A stretch of DNA of 63,456 bases from Kribbella catacumbae DSM 19601. Its GTDB lineage: Bacteria > Actinomycetota > Actinomycetes > Propionibacteriales > Kribbellaceae. Position numbers and translations under genes: made by a program. Positions 40,389 to 49,292 of the stretch are shown here, piece after piece. The notes beneath the pieces were generated by a model that saw only the letters and a program-made list of their open reading frames with translations, did not search any database and was not told where the DNA came from. Position 1 is the first letter of the stretch. Each line of letters opens with the position of its first letter. Location of the stretch: contig NZ_AQUZ01000042.1 in NCBI RefSeq assembly GCF_000372465.1, positions 13,876 through 77,331 on the forward strand. The letters run 5' to 3'.

Positions 40389-41602
40389 AAGGTCTCCTTC
40401 GGGTCAAGCCAATCGGTGAGTGCAAGGGCGGAGCGTCGCCCGTCGTGCAGCTCCGCCACGAAGGCGGGGCCCGCGGCGGCCTGCTCGGCGGCCGCCGTAC
40501 GGTCGGAGAGCAGATCGGTGATGACAGCGCCGAGCGAATCGGGATCCGCCTCGACGATGGGCACCTCGCGCCCAGCCAGACTACGCATCCGATCGCGAAC
40601 CGCCGAACCGACGTAAGAAACAACCAAACGTCCGGCGGCCAGCGCCTCGGCGGCGGCCACGCCGTACAGGCCGATCCGGAGCTGGTCGACGACGATGTCG
40701 GCGTCGCCGATCACGGCCGGCATCCGGTCGTGGGTGACGCCGCTGATCCGCCTGTACTCGACCACGCCGCGGTCGGCCAGCGCGGTCAGTACCTCGTCGA
40801 TCCGGTCGCTGCCCTTGAGCTGCGCGCTGGACGGGACGTGTACGACGACCGGCCGGTCGGTAGAAAAGAGGGGACGGGCTGCCTGCTGCCACGGCGCCGG
40901 GTCGATCGCGACCGGCAGCCACTGCGCCGTCGGTACGTCGTCCAGTAGGTCGACTGTGGAGACGAACACCGGGACGTCGGCCTTTTCGACCAGCTCGGCG
41001 AAGCGCGCTGCCTGAGCCTCGAGCCGGTCGGTCAGTGGGTCGCCCGGCGTGAACGGGGACCAGCGCTCGCGCTTGGCGTGGCGGCTCGGCAGGCGGATGT
41101 CGGAGCCGTGGAAGAGGAGCGCCGGTTTGATGCCAGCCTCCTTGAGCTGCAGGAGCTCGGATGACCCGTCCTGCAGGCCGCGGGCGCCGAACAGCGGGCG
41201 CAGGGACTCCATCAGGACATGGGTGTAGGAGCCCAGGACGTGCTGCTCCTGGGCTCGCTGCCAGCGCGGCTGACCGAACCAGGTCAGCGGTACGCCGTAG
41301 TCGTCTTCGAACTGGAACTGGCCCTTGCGGTGCACCGAGAAGGAGACCGCGGAGACGCCTTTGATGCTGCCGGCAGCACGCGCCCAGGCGTAGCCCTGGC
41401 CGGCGCTGTTGGTGGGGCCGACGAACAGCCGGACCGGGGTGTCCGCCACCTGCGGGAAGGCAGGCAGCTGCGCATAGCTGTAGCGCAGCCCCTTGAGCCG
41501 TCGCCGGACCGCACCCGCGGTCCTGGCGATCGGCGTCGGCAGGTGGTCACGAAGAGTCCGCGCAGATGTCACCTGCACTCCCACCCCACCTCGGTCCGGC
41601 AT
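40385..41602 (-). CDS. stand-alone NSAGQ-type glycosyltransferase-like protein
   Basis: A 405-residue protein. From about residue 50 it matches the C-terminal domain of the GT fusion at 31470: FVGPTNSAGQGYAWARA, LLFHGSDIRLPSRHAK, VVVHVPSSAQLKGSDRI, DADIVVDQLRIGLYGVAAAE, FVAELHDGRRS. It appears to be a GT-B-like transferase without the usual EX7E signature. The sugar is unknown. ATG 41602 has AGGAG 7 nt upstream, 4 nt after the preceding gene's stop. Confidence 0.75.
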   Translation of the reverse strand: MPDRGGVGVQVTSARTLRDHLPTPIARTAGAVRRRLKGLRYSYAQLPAFPQVADTPVRLFVGPTNSAGQGYAWARAAGSIKGVSAVSFSVHRKGQFQFEDDYGVPLTWFGQPRWQRAQEQHVLGSYTHVLMESLRPLFGARGLQDGSSELLQLKEAGIKPALLFHGSDIRLPSRHAKRERWSPFTPGDPLTDRLEAQAARFAELVEKADVPVFVSTVDLLDDVPTAQWLPVAIDPAPWQQAARPLFSTDRPVVVHVPSSAQLKGSDRIDEVLTALADRGVVEYRRISGVTHDRMPAVIGDADIVVDQLRIGLYGVAAAEALAAGRLVVSYVGSAVRDRMRSLAGREVPIVEADPDSLGAVITDLLSDRTAAAEQAAAGPAFVAELHDGRRSALALTDWLDPKETL

Positions 41603-41606
41603 CTCG

Positions 41607-42491
41607 TCACTCCTGCCCCGCTCCGACCAGCCGGTCCAGCTCGCGGCGGGCGGCCGGTACGCCGAGTACCACCGGCGTCTGCGGCTTGCGCTGACCGACC
41701 TGCCAGCCGGCCCAGACCGAGCCGCCATCCAGCGCGATCACCACGTCGGCCTGCTCGATCCTGGTCATCACGTCGGCCCGACCGAGAACCCTGTTCCAGT
41801 AGGTCTTTGCCAGGTTGTCGGCCTTGCGGTTGGCCGTCAGCTTCTTCACCGGCCCAGACTTCTTAATTGCTGCAGGCAACATCTTCCCACCGGCCCGCCG
41901 CAGTTTCCGAGCCCGCCACTGCGCAGCCTTGACCACCCGCTTGGCCCCCGTAGGCCGCGGCTTGGCAGCAGGCTTCGAAGCAGCAGGCGCCACCTTCACG
42001 GCCGCCTCGTCGCCTGCGGCGACCTCGGCGGGAGTAGAAGCGGGGAGGGCGGAGGCCTCGCCGCTAGAGGCGCTGCCAAGCTCGTCGCCTTCGGCGACAT
42101 CGCCGGCGGGGGCGGTGGTTGGGCCGCCCGTGGGGCTCCCGCCGGACTGGTCGCCTTCGGCGACCTCGTCGGCCTCCGTCGCTGTGGACTCCACCGCTGC
42201 TTCGTCGGTGACCGCCTCAGGCGCAGGAGCCTTGGCTGACTCGCTGACCCCAACCGGTACCTCATCGGCTTCCACGGGGGCCTCCACCGGCGCTGCCGGG
42301 GGGACGACCTCGACTGGCATCTTGCCGGGGCCGATGAGGGTGAAGCTGTTGACCAGGCCGTCTACGGGGCCGGCCGGGGGGACCCAGGCGACTACGTCTA
42401 GGGCTAGGTCTTCGCGGCCGCCTAGGTCGGCGCGGACGGTGTCGAAGTACGACGGGGGGAGCCGTCGGGTGCTCAGGAGTACGACCTTCAT
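41607..42491 (-). CDS. unknown protein with long disordered Ala/Glu insert
   Basis: A 294-residue protein. A short Rossmann-like N-terminus (MKVVLLSTRRLPPSYFDTVR) and a C-terminal block (VMTRIEQADVVIALDGGSVW, then GVPAARRELDRL) look like halves of a nucleotide-sugar-binding fold. Between them, residues about 70-165 are a low-complexity Ala/Glu/Pro/Thr stretch with variations on AEGDxxG, then a basic Lys/Arg segment (about 165-215). No family recognised. Its place among glycosyltransferases suggests a regulatory or scaffolding role; the acidic-then-basic insert is probably disordered. Confidence 0.65.
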   Translation of the reverse strand: MKVVLLSTRRLPPSYFDTVRADLGGREDLALDVVAWVPPAGPVDGLVNSFTLIGPGKMPVEVVPPAAPVEAPVEADEVPVGVSESAKAPAPEAVTDEAAVESTATEADEVAEGDQSGGSPTGGPTTAPAGDVAEGDELGSASSGEASALPASTPAEVAAGDEAAVKVAPAASKPAAKPRPTGAKRVVKAAQWRARKLRRAGGKMLPAAIKKSGPVKKLTANRKADNLAKTYWNRVLGRADVMTRIEQADVVIALDGGSVWAGWQVGQRKPQTPVVLGVPAARRELDRLVGAGQE

Positions 42492-42492
42492 G

Positions 42493-43818
42493 TCAGACCA
42501 CCGCCCCAACGCGCTCGGCCAATGCCTTGATTCGCGGATCCATCTGCAGGTCACGCCGGTAGCCGGCGCCGAACTCGCGCGCCTTCGCCCGGATGCCCTC
42601 GTCCGCCGTGCGGGCCGCGCGGGCCGCCTCGACGAGTGCTTCCGCGATCGTCTCGGGGTCCTCGATGTCCTTCACCGGGAACCAGAGCGGATGCCCACGC
42701 AGTACGTCGGACGCCGCGTTCATCGGGTCGTGCACCGAGACGATCGGCAACCCGGTGGCGAGGTACTCGAAGACCTTGCCGCTGGTGACATAGCGCCCCT
42801 TGCCGAGCATCAGCAGCTGGACGTCGAACTCGTCGTACGCCTTGGCGATCTCAGCCTTGCCGACCGGACCCTCGTAGCTGACCCCGTCCTCGGCGGCCGC
42901 GTTGAGAATGCCGAGCATGTCGGCGCGCGGCTGCGCGTAGTACCCGAGGTAGCCGTGGATCTTCACCTTGGCGTCGCGCAGGTCCTCGGACCGCTCCTTG
43001 GCAATCTGCCAGCCCTTGACGAAGTCCGCGAGCGGGACCTTCGGCGAGACGGTGCCCACGTAACCGAAGACCAGCGGGCGATCGGTCACCGCGCCGCGGT
43101 CGTGCGTCGACGGCACCAGGTCCGGGTCGAAGCCGTTCGCGACCGTGTGCATCTTGCCCCCGTGCTCGGGGTAGAGGTCCTTGTGCCAGTCGAGGATCGG
43201 GTCGTTGACGAACCAGACCTCCTGCGCGGACGCGACCAGCTTGCGCTCCCAGCGGGCGGCGCGGCTGTTCGGCTCGTGCAGCCGGTCACCGCTGAAGACA
43301 TCCAGCAGCCACGCGTCGCGGTAGTCCATCACGTACGGCACGTCGAACTTCTTGAACAGGTGGTACGCCGCGGCGAAGGTGACGTGCGGGTTCGCGGTGG
43401 CGACGGTCAGGTCGACCTTGTTCGCCTGGTGGATCCGCTCGGCGGCCTTCTCGATCGTGCTCCGCCACGGGCCGTAGCCGGTTTCCGGGAAGGGGATCTG
43501 GTCGCGCTTGGTGCGCCACTTGCTCCACAGCTTCGGGTTCGAGGCCCGGGACTTCGACCACTTGCGCAGGTCGGCCTCCAGGATCGGCCACTCGAACGGC
43601 ACCCGGACGACCTCGACGTCAGGGTGGATCCGCTCCTCCAGGGTCAGGTCGGCCCCGGTGAACCGGTGGAACGTCTCCCGGTCCGCGGTCAGCACGGTGA
43701 CCTTCCAGCCTTGTTCGGCGAACCGGTTCGCGGTCGCCAGCGCGCGGTAGACGCCGCCTCCTCGGCAGGGCGGGTAGCCCCAGCAGACGTACAGCATGTG
43801 TGGGCGGGCCTGGTTCAT
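42493..43818 (-). CDS. glycosyltransferase (GT4-like)
   Basis: A 441-residue GT-B enzyme. GYPPCRGGGVYRALATANRF is the N-terminal glycine-rich acceptor loop; FVMDYRDAWL-type text (VPYVMDYRDAWLLD) and the C-terminal GYVGTVSPKVPLADF and KVFEYLATGLPIVSV bind the donor. A large central segment (about 85-140, W/K/R-rich) may contact membrane or lipid acceptor. ATG 43818 overlaps the upstream stop (ATGA). Confidence 0.87.
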   Translation of the reverse strand: MNQARPHMLYVCWGYPPCRGGGVYRALATANRFAEQGWKVTVLTADRETFHRFTGADLTLEERIHPDVEVVRVPFEWPILEADLRKWSKSRASNPKLWSKWRTKRDQIPFPETGYGPWRSTIEKAAERIHQANKVDLTVATANPHVTFAAAYHLFKKFDVPYVMDYRDAWLLDVFSGDRLHEPNSRAARWERKLVASAQEVWFVNDPILDWHKDLYPEHGGKMHTVANGFDPDLVPSTHDRGAVTDRPLVFGYVGTVSPKVPLADFVKGWQIAKERSEDLRDAKVKIHGYLGYYAQPRADMLGILNAAAEDGVSYEGPVGKAEIAKAYDEFDVQLLMLGKGRYVTSGKVFEYLATGLPIVSVHDPMNAASDVLRGHPLWFPVKDIEDPETIAEALVEAARAARTADEGIRAKAREFGAGYRRDLQMDPRIKALAERVGAVV

Positions 43819-44909
43819 GCACTTCCTCGCAGCAGGTCTTGGATGGCGTCAGCCAGTTCGTCGTACGGCGTCGTCGTCGGCAGATGGTCGGCGGCCCACT
43901 GGAGCGCACAGTCGCGCAACTTCTCCAGCTCCCCTGGGTCGTCGGACCAGCGGCGCAACGTCTCCGCGGCCTCGGCGACGGTGTCGATCAGGACACCACC
44001 ACCGGATTCCTCGATGATCCTCGTCTGACGGGGCAACCGGGTGGAAACCACCGGCAATCCGCTCGCGAGGTACTCGTAGATCTTGGACGGCATCGCCTCG
44101 ACGAAGGCCGGGGTCTCCTGCAGCAGCGCAAGGCTGGCCCAGGCTCCCTCGACGATCCGCCAGGCTTCCGCCGGTGGTTGCCGGCCGTGCAGCCGGACCC
44201 GGCCCGCGACATCGGGCTCGGCGATCCGGCGTTCCAGCCGCTCCCGGTCGCCACCGGCGACCGGGCCGATCAGGTCCAGCGACCACTGCGGCGCGGCCGC
44301 CACAGTGTCGACCATGTCGAACAGTCCACGGCTCACCCGCAGGTCGCCGACGTACACCACCCGGGGCTCCCCGGCCGGCGGTGCCGGCGCCAGAAAAGCC
44401 GCGACCGGCTGGTTGGTGACAACCATCCGGTGCTTGGCCTGGTGTGGCGAGAGGTGGGAGTCCGCGACGACCGTCAGGTCGGCCCCGGCGGCCAGCCGGG
44501 TACTGAGGGCCACCATCAGCCGGGCCGGCAGCCCCACCGGCCCCCTGGCCCAGGCCCGGTCGCGAAGCAGCCGGCCGTAGTCCTCGTGAACGTCGGCCAC
44601 CATCTTGCGGCGGCGCAGAGTGGTGACGAGGCGGGTAATCGGGATCATGTCCGGATCGACCGTCACGACCACCTTGGCACTGGTCCGCCAGGGCAGTACG
44701 GCGGTCCGGGCCAGCCGCTGGACCAGGCTGCCCCGGTTGCCCGCGTGGACGGTCGCTCCGGTCGGTCCCCCGGCCGGGTCACCAAGCCCCCACAGCTCGA
44801 CGTTCAGACCCCGCTTCTGCAGGGCTGCGGTGATCTTGTGCAGCCGCGCATCGGCGACGTCGTGGCCGGACGTGATGATGCCCACGTCCGGCACTGGGGT
44901 GGATCGCAT
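43815..44909 (-). CDS. glycosyltransferase (GT4-like)
   Basis: A 364-residue GT-B enzyme: IITSGHDVADARLHKITAAL at the N-terminus, VADVHEDYGRL, YVGDLRVSRGLFDMV as donor-site glycine motif, and AMPSKIYEYLASGLPVVSTR at the C-terminus. EAMPSKIYEYLASG replaces the canonical EX7E with a related E..K..E pattern. Starts at ATG 44909, immediately after the ABC ATPase stop, in the same operon. Confidence 0.87.
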   Translation of the reverse strand: MRSTPVPDVGIITSGHDVADARLHKITAALQKRGLNVELWGLGDPAGGPTGATVHAGNRGSLVQRLARTAVLPWRTSAKVVVTVDPDMIPITRLVTTLRRRKMVADVHEDYGRLLRDRAWARGPVGLPARLMVALSTRLAAGADLTVVADSHLSPHQAKHRMVVTNQPVAAFLAPAPPAGEPRVVYVGDLRVSRGLFDMVDTVAAAPQWSLDLIGPVAGGDRERLERRIAEPDVAGRVRLHGRQPPAEAWRIVEGAWASLALLQETPAFVEAMPSKIYEYLASGLPVVSTRLPRQTRIIEESGGGVLIDTVAEAAETLRRWSDDPGELEKLRDCALQWAADHLPTTTPYDELADAIQDLLRGSA

Positions 44910-44911
44910 CG

Positions 44912-45697
44912 TCAGAAGTCCTCGAGAGTGGCAGCGCTCTTCGCACTGACCTGCAGGAACTTCGTGTAGGCGGCGATCACTTCGTCAGGGGTACCGCGCA
45001 TCATCAGCTTGCCGTGGTCCAGCCAGATGCAGTCGTTGCACAGATCCTTGACGCTGCTCATCGCGTGGCTGACCAGGAACATCGTCCGGCTGTTGGTGAC
45101 GAGTTCCTTCATCTTGTTCGACGCCTTCTGCTTGAAGGACGCGTCACCGGCCGACAGGGCCTCGTCGATCAGCAGGATGTCGGGATCCATGTGCACGGCG
45201 ACCGAGAACGCCAGCCGGCTGAACATGCCGGACGAGTACGTCCGCATCGGCATCTCCATGAAGTCGCCCAGCTCGGCGAACGCGGCGATCTCCTCGTACC
45301 GCTCCTGGATCGCCTTGCGGCTCAGACCGGCCGCCAGACCACCCAGTACGACGTTTTCCTTACCGGACAGCGCGGCGTTGAAGCCGACGCCCAGCGACAG
45401 CAGCGTGCTGACCCGGCCGTGCACCTCGATCCGGCCCGAGGTCGGCGGCAGGATGCCGGCCAGCGAGCGCATCAGCGTCGACTTGCCGGCGCCGTTCGCG
45501 CCGATGATGCCGATCGTGGTGCCGTGGTCGACGTCGAAGGAGACGTTCTGGACCGCCTTGACCTCACGGACCGCACGCTCGCCGCGGCCGAGCCGGACCA
45601 GCGCGCTCTTGAAGGTCGGCACCCGCTCGAACGTGGTCCGGTAGGTGATCGAGACGTCCTGCACCTTGACGGCGGGACCCAGGTCCTTGTTCTGCAT
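44912..45697 (-). CDS. polysaccharide ABC exporter ATPase (Wzt/TagH-like)
   Basis: A 261-residue ATPase with Walker A GANGAGKST (near 72), signature YSSGMFSRLAFS, Walker B ILLIDEALSAGD and the H-loop VSHAM. YRTTFERVPTFKSAL before the fold and the lack of a C-terminal sugar-binding extension resemble TagH/RfbE types that do not recognise a capped glycan. ATG 45697 is the conservative start; the frame is open to GTG 45736, overlapping the permease end. Energises export of the finished or lipid-linked polymer. Confidence 0.9.
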   Translation of the reverse strand: MQNKDLGPAVKVQDVSITYRTTFERVPTFKSALVRLGRGERAVREVKAVQNVSFDVDHGTTIGIIGANGAGKSTLMRSLAGILPPTSGRIEVHGRVSTLLSLGVGFNAALSGKENVVLGGLAAGLSRKAIQERYEEIAAFAELGDFMEMPMRTYSSGMFSRLAFSVAVHMDPDILLIDEALSAGDASFKQKASNKMKELVTNSRTMFLVSHAMSSVKDLCNDCIWLDHGKLMMRGTPDEVIAAYTKFLQVSAKSAATLEDF

Positions 45698-45713
45698 CGA
45701 CTTCTTCTCAGCC

Positions 45714-46580
45714 TCAGAGACGGACAACGAACTCACGCTCCCTCGACATGAAGAACAACGAGCCGATGAGGGCCGCGGCCAGTGCCCAGGCCGCCGCACC
45801 GATCCACATCCACAGGTCCGGGATCTGGCCGCGGACCAGCAGGTCGGTCCAGCCGCCGATCAGCGAGAACAGCGGGTTGAACTGGATGAAGCTCTTGAAC
45901 TTCTCCGGCGCATCCTCGGCGAACCAGAGCACCGGGGACAGGTAGAGCCAGATCCTCACGAAGTACGGCAGGAAGCTGGTGGTGTCGCGGAAGTACACCT
46001 GCAGTGCCGCGAAGATCATCCCCATCCCGGCCGCGAAGACGGTCAGGAAGATCAGGAAGATCGGCGCGAGCAGCATCGCCCAGTGCAGCGGCTGGCGCAT
46101 TACCAGGTGGATCGCGGCGTAGACGACCATCGTCGGCAGGAACCGGAAGAACGAGGTCCGCAGTGCCGACAGCGGCAGCAGCATCCGCGGGAACGACATG
46201 TTCATCAGCAGCTTGCCGCCACCGACGACGCTGGCCGCACCGGCGGTCATCGCACCGGAGAAGTAGTAGAAGGCGAACAGCCCGCCACACATGTGCGCGA
46301 ACCGCTCCGCACCGTCACTCTTGGCGCCGGCACCCGCGATGATCTCCACCAGCAGGTAGTACACACCCGCCAGCAGCAGCGGGTTCAGAACCAGCCACAC
46401 CTGACCGAAGAAGGTGTTCGTGTTGGCCGCCCGGATACCGGTCCGGGACATCTCGGCCGCGAACTCCCGCCGCTCCCACAGCGCCTTGAAGTAAGGCCGC
46501 AGGGGCGGCAGGCCCACCTTGTGCGGTTCGTACACATGCACCGACGGGTTGAACTCCTCGTCGACGCTAGTCGCGTTCAT
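45714..46580 (-). CDS. polysaccharide ABC exporter permease (Wzm/TagG-like)
   Basis: A 288-residue ABC-2 permease with a cytoplasmic N-terminal amphipathic region (FKALWERREFAAEM) and six membrane segments, ending RSREFVVRL-like EREFVVRL. First gene of the 14-gene operon; ATG 46580 follows a long upstream region. Pairs with the next gene's ATPase to move the glycan across the membrane. Confidence 0.9.
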   Translation of the reverse strand: MNATSVDEEFNPSVHVYEPHKVGLPPLRPYFKALWERREFAAEMSRTGIRAANTNTFFGQVWLVLNPLLLAGVYYLLVEIIAGAGAKSDGAERFAHMCGGLFAFYYFSGAMTAGAASVVGGGKLLMNMSFPRMLLPLSALRTSFFRFLPTMVVYAAIHLVMRQPLHWAMLLAPIFLIFLTVFAAGMGMIFAALQVYFRDTTSFLPYFVRIWLYLSPVLWFAEDAPEKFKSFIQFNPLFSLIGGWTDLLVRGQIPDLWMWIGAAAWALAAALIGSLFFMSREREFVVRL

Positions 46581-46878
46581 TCAGGCGACGCCTCTCTGGG
46601 GACGGTCGTAGTCATCGAAATTTCGACGGTGGCCGCGGTCCACGACGACGGGCCACGCAAACCGGAAGCAGAGTAGCGGATTGCGTCGTAGCCGACGACA
46701 CAGCGTGCCTCCTGGGTGAGCAGCGACGCACAGACTGCTATCAAAACGTCGCAACCGATCGGAGGAGCGGACCCCGCCCATCGTTATCTGGAATATACAT
46801 TTGACACCTCACACGAAGCCAATCAACGTACCTGGCCTTCGCCGTAAGGCGTAATCGGCGCAACAGAAATTGCGCGGA
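46581..46878 (-). promoter_or_regulatory. probable promoter region of polysaccharide operon
   Basis: A 300-bp leader without genes. An unusually AT-rich patch around 46788-46806 (ATATACATTTGACA and neighbours) contains -10-like TATATT on the minus strand and TTGACA on the plus strand. This is the only apparent promoter for the 16-kb operon. Exact elements cannot be assigned by eye. Confidence 0.4.
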
Positions 46879-47247
46879 TCAGAAGATGTGGAACCCCAGC
46901 CGGTACGCCGGTACGCCGGCCAGCAGCCCTTGCCGGGCAGGGCCGATGGCGTTCAGGGTGTCGCCGGTGGAATCCACCCAGGGCTCAGCGGTCAGCTGTT
47001 GCTGAGGAGTGCCGCTCCCGGCACCACCTGCCGTGGACAGCCTCACCATCCACGGAAGCTCGCTTGGCACTGCATGGATCCCACCGGCAGCCCGGGGGCC
47101 AGGACCGCCTGGGGCGACAGCATCGCCTTGGAGGGGAGTCCGGGCTCGCGCGGAATGCACCGGCACGATGGCCAGGGCGGCGGTCATCGCACCATGGCCG
47201 AAGGCCCGGCGATGCCTGGGCAGAACCTGACGCAGTGGCTGCGACAT
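46879..47247 (-). pseudogene. trypsin-like serine protease remnant
   Basis: A 122-residue frame with a strong ribosome site (GGAGGAGA) and a secretion-like N-terminus (basic RHRRAFGHG, then AMTAALAIVPVHSARA). It then reads AVPSELPWMVRLST, the N-terminal strand of trypsin-family proteases just before the usual CGG. The frame diverges at once into unrelated Gly/Thr/Ala text; no His-Asp-Ser triad exists. Either a decayed protease or a small secreted protein derived from one. Confidence 0.55.
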
Positions 47248-47401
47248 AGGGGTCTCCTCCTCATCGGCCTCACGATGGAGTTGCACAGTTTGTACACCCT
47301 CCAGCACAGCGGGTGATGGCACGGGAGTGCGAGGGCACCAATACGCCGGGATCGAGACCCAACCGAAACGGCGTTCGCTGACTCCGAAGCGAACTAAGGC
47401 C

Positions 47402-47466
47402 AGAATTGGAACAGCAGCCCGGCGGCGCTCAGGTGGTCCGTCGCCGGGCTGCTGGACCTCAATTCT
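47402..47466. terminator. large two-stem hairpin
   Basis: CAGCAGCCCGGCG (47412-47424) pairs perfectly with CGCCGGGCTGCTG (47442-47454), and outer AGAATTG / CAATTCT arms (47402-47408, 47460-47466) add a second helix. It lies 180 bp upstream of the TrmB/LuxR regulator and could be a terminator or a structured leader. The rest of 47248-47648 shows no gene. Confidence 0.6.
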
Positions 47467-47648
47467 CGCTCACAACTGCGCAGAAATGGTGGCCAGATGG
47501 TGACACGGCACAAGAATGCTGACGAAACAACAAAGATCGCTCGGTGCGGTCGCCGGGATACGGACAGTGCCGAAAAAGTTTCACCGCTCGTTCTAGGCTT
47601 GAGCGGCGGTAGCGCACAGTGAGCGCGCTCGGGAGGGAAGGGAGAGTT

Positions 47649-48641
47649 ATGGGCTCGACCGACACGGAGCGTGCCGATCACTTGCGGGTGCTCGGCCTCA
47701 ACGACGACGAGATCCGGGTGTACCAGCACCTGCTGCGCACCGGGCCGTCCTCGATCACCGAACTGGACGAGGCCGTCACCGGCCGGGCAGTGGGGATCGA
47801 CGCGACGCTCGGTGGCCTGGTGCAGGCAGGCCTGGCCAGGCGGTCCGGGTCGGACCACTCCAGATTCCTGCCGGTGCCCCCTGACGCCGGGCTGGAGGCG
47901 CTGACACTGCGCCGCGAGTCCGAGCTCAAGCAGGCCCGGATCGAGGTCCTGAACGCGTACGACGAGTTCCGCCGGACCGTGCACAACGAGTCGACCACGC
48001 ATCTGATCGAGGTGGTCACCGGCAGCGCGATCGTCGAGCGGATCCACCAGATCAAGGACAGCGCGCAGCGGGAGATCCTCGCCATCGACACCCCGCCGTA
48101 CTACCTGGGCGCGGGCCCCAACCAGGAGGAGATCGAGCAACTCAGGCGGGGCGTCTCCTACCGGGTGGTCTACTCGCCGGAGTCCGTCGAGGTGCCGGGG
48201 TACCTGACCGAGAACATCCTGCCCTGCGTGGAGGCCGGCGAGCAGGCGCGGGTGCTGCCCGACGTACCGGCCAAGCTGACCATCATCGACGGGTCCATCG
48301 CGTTCGTGTCGATGTCGGTGCGCGACACCGACGTGAACCGGTCGCTGCTGATCATCCGGCCGAGCAGCCTGCTCACCGCGCTGCTCGGCATGTTCGAGCT
48401 GTGCTGGCGCAACGCCCTGCCACTGCACGCGTCCGTCGGCACCGAGGACGACCGGCTGGAACCGATCGAACGCCGCCTGCTGGCTCTGCTGGCGACAGGG
48501 GCTGCCGACGACACCATCGCTCGAACGCTGGGCATCAGCCGCCGGACCTTCTTCCGCTACCTGGAACGCCTGATGAACCGCACCGGCGCCAGCACCCGCT
48601 TCCAGCTGGCCCTGCACGCGGCCCGCGAGAACTGGCTCTGA
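47649..48641 (+). CDS. TrmB-like/LuxR-type transcriptional regulator
   Basis: A 330-residue regulator with an N-terminal TrmB-type winged helix (GLNDDEIRVYQHLLRTGPSS, about 15-75), a middle PLD-like ligand region (about 110-250) and a C-terminal LuxR HTH (about 275-325; ERRLLALLATGAADDTIART then LGISRRTFFRYLERL). This architecture is frequent in actinomycetes, and many members neighbour secreted proteins or biosynthetic genes. ATG 47649 follows GGGAGAG. Ligand unknown. Confidence 0.85.
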   Translation: MGSTDTERADHLRVLGLNDDEIRVYQHLLRTGPSSITELDEAVTGRAVGIDATLGGLVQAGLARRSGSDHSRFLPVPPDAGLEALTLRRESELKQARIEVLNAYDEFRRTVHNESTTHLIEVVTGSAIVERIHQIKDSAQREILAIDTPPYYLGAGPNQEEIEQLRRGVSYRVVYSPESVEVPGYLTENILPCVEAGEQARVLPDVPAKLTIIDGSIAFVSMSVRDTDVNRSLLIIRPSSLLTALLGMFELCWRNALPLHASVGTEDDRLEPIERRLLALLATGAADDTIARTLGISRRTFFRYLERLMNRTGASTRFQLALHAARENWL

Positions 48642-48656
48642 GAGGGGACGGCCGGA

Positions 48657-49292
48657 TCAGCTGCCGGGCTTGAGCAGTCCGGTCTCGTAGGCGACCGCGA
48701 CAGCGGCTGCCCGGTCGTTCACCTCCAGTTTCGCGAAGACGTGCAGGAGATGGGTCTTCACCGTGGCCTCGGTGATGAACAACCTCGTCGCCACGTCCCG
48801 GTTCGTCGCGCCGCGCGCCACCAGACCCAGTACTTCGAGCTCACGGCCGCTCAGCCGCTGCTGTTGCGGCGCCCGCACACTCTGACTCAGTACTCCGGCC
48901 ACGGTCGGCGACAGCACGGTCTCCCCTCGCGAAGCAGCCAGTACTGCGTTGCGCAGTTCGGCTCGAGGCGTGTCCTTCAGTAGATAGCCGATAGCGCCCT
49001 CCTTCATCGCCGGCAGCACATCCGCGTCGTCGTCGAAGGTGGTCAGCACGAGCACCTGCAGGCCGGGCGTCTGCTCGCGAAGCCGGCGGATCACTTCGGC
49101 GCCGTTCATCTTCGGCATCCGCAGATCCATCAGCACCACGTCGGGCCGGGTCTGCAGCGCGACCACGAGAGCTTCGGGGCCATCGGCCGCCTCGCCGACC
49201 ACCTCGAAGGCGTCGTCGCCGGCGAAGATCCCGTGCAGGCCGTCGCGAACGATCGGGTGGTCGTCGACGATGAGCAACCGGATCGGAGTCAC
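48657..49292 (-). CDS. NarL/FixJ response regulator
   Basis: A 211-residue response regulator. Receiver domain about 3-120 with acidic pair DD (9-10), phosphoacceptor Asp in VVLMDLRMP (near 54), Thr in LTTFDD and Lys in LLKDT. LuxR-type HTH about 145-205 (LSGRELEVLGLVARGATNRD, TVKTHLLHVFAKL). GTG 49292 overlaps the kinase stop (GTGA). Last gene of an ABC-kinase-regulator operon, so it probably controls that transporter. Confidence 0.92.
   Translation of the reverse strand: MTPIRLLIVDDHPIVRDGLHGIFAGDDAFEVVGEAADGPEALVVALQTRPDVVLMDLRMPKMNGAEVIRRLREQTPGLQVLVLTTFDDDADVLPAMKEGAIGYLLKDTPRAELRNAVLAASRGETVLSPTVAGVLSQSVRAPQQQRLSGRELEVLGLVARGATNRDVATRLFITEATVKTHLLHVFAKLEVNDRAAAVAVAYETGLLKPGS

Noticed and set aside
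41815..44028. 737-codon plus-strand frame over two glycan genes
   Set aside because: A shadow of two independently recognisable minus-strand genes.
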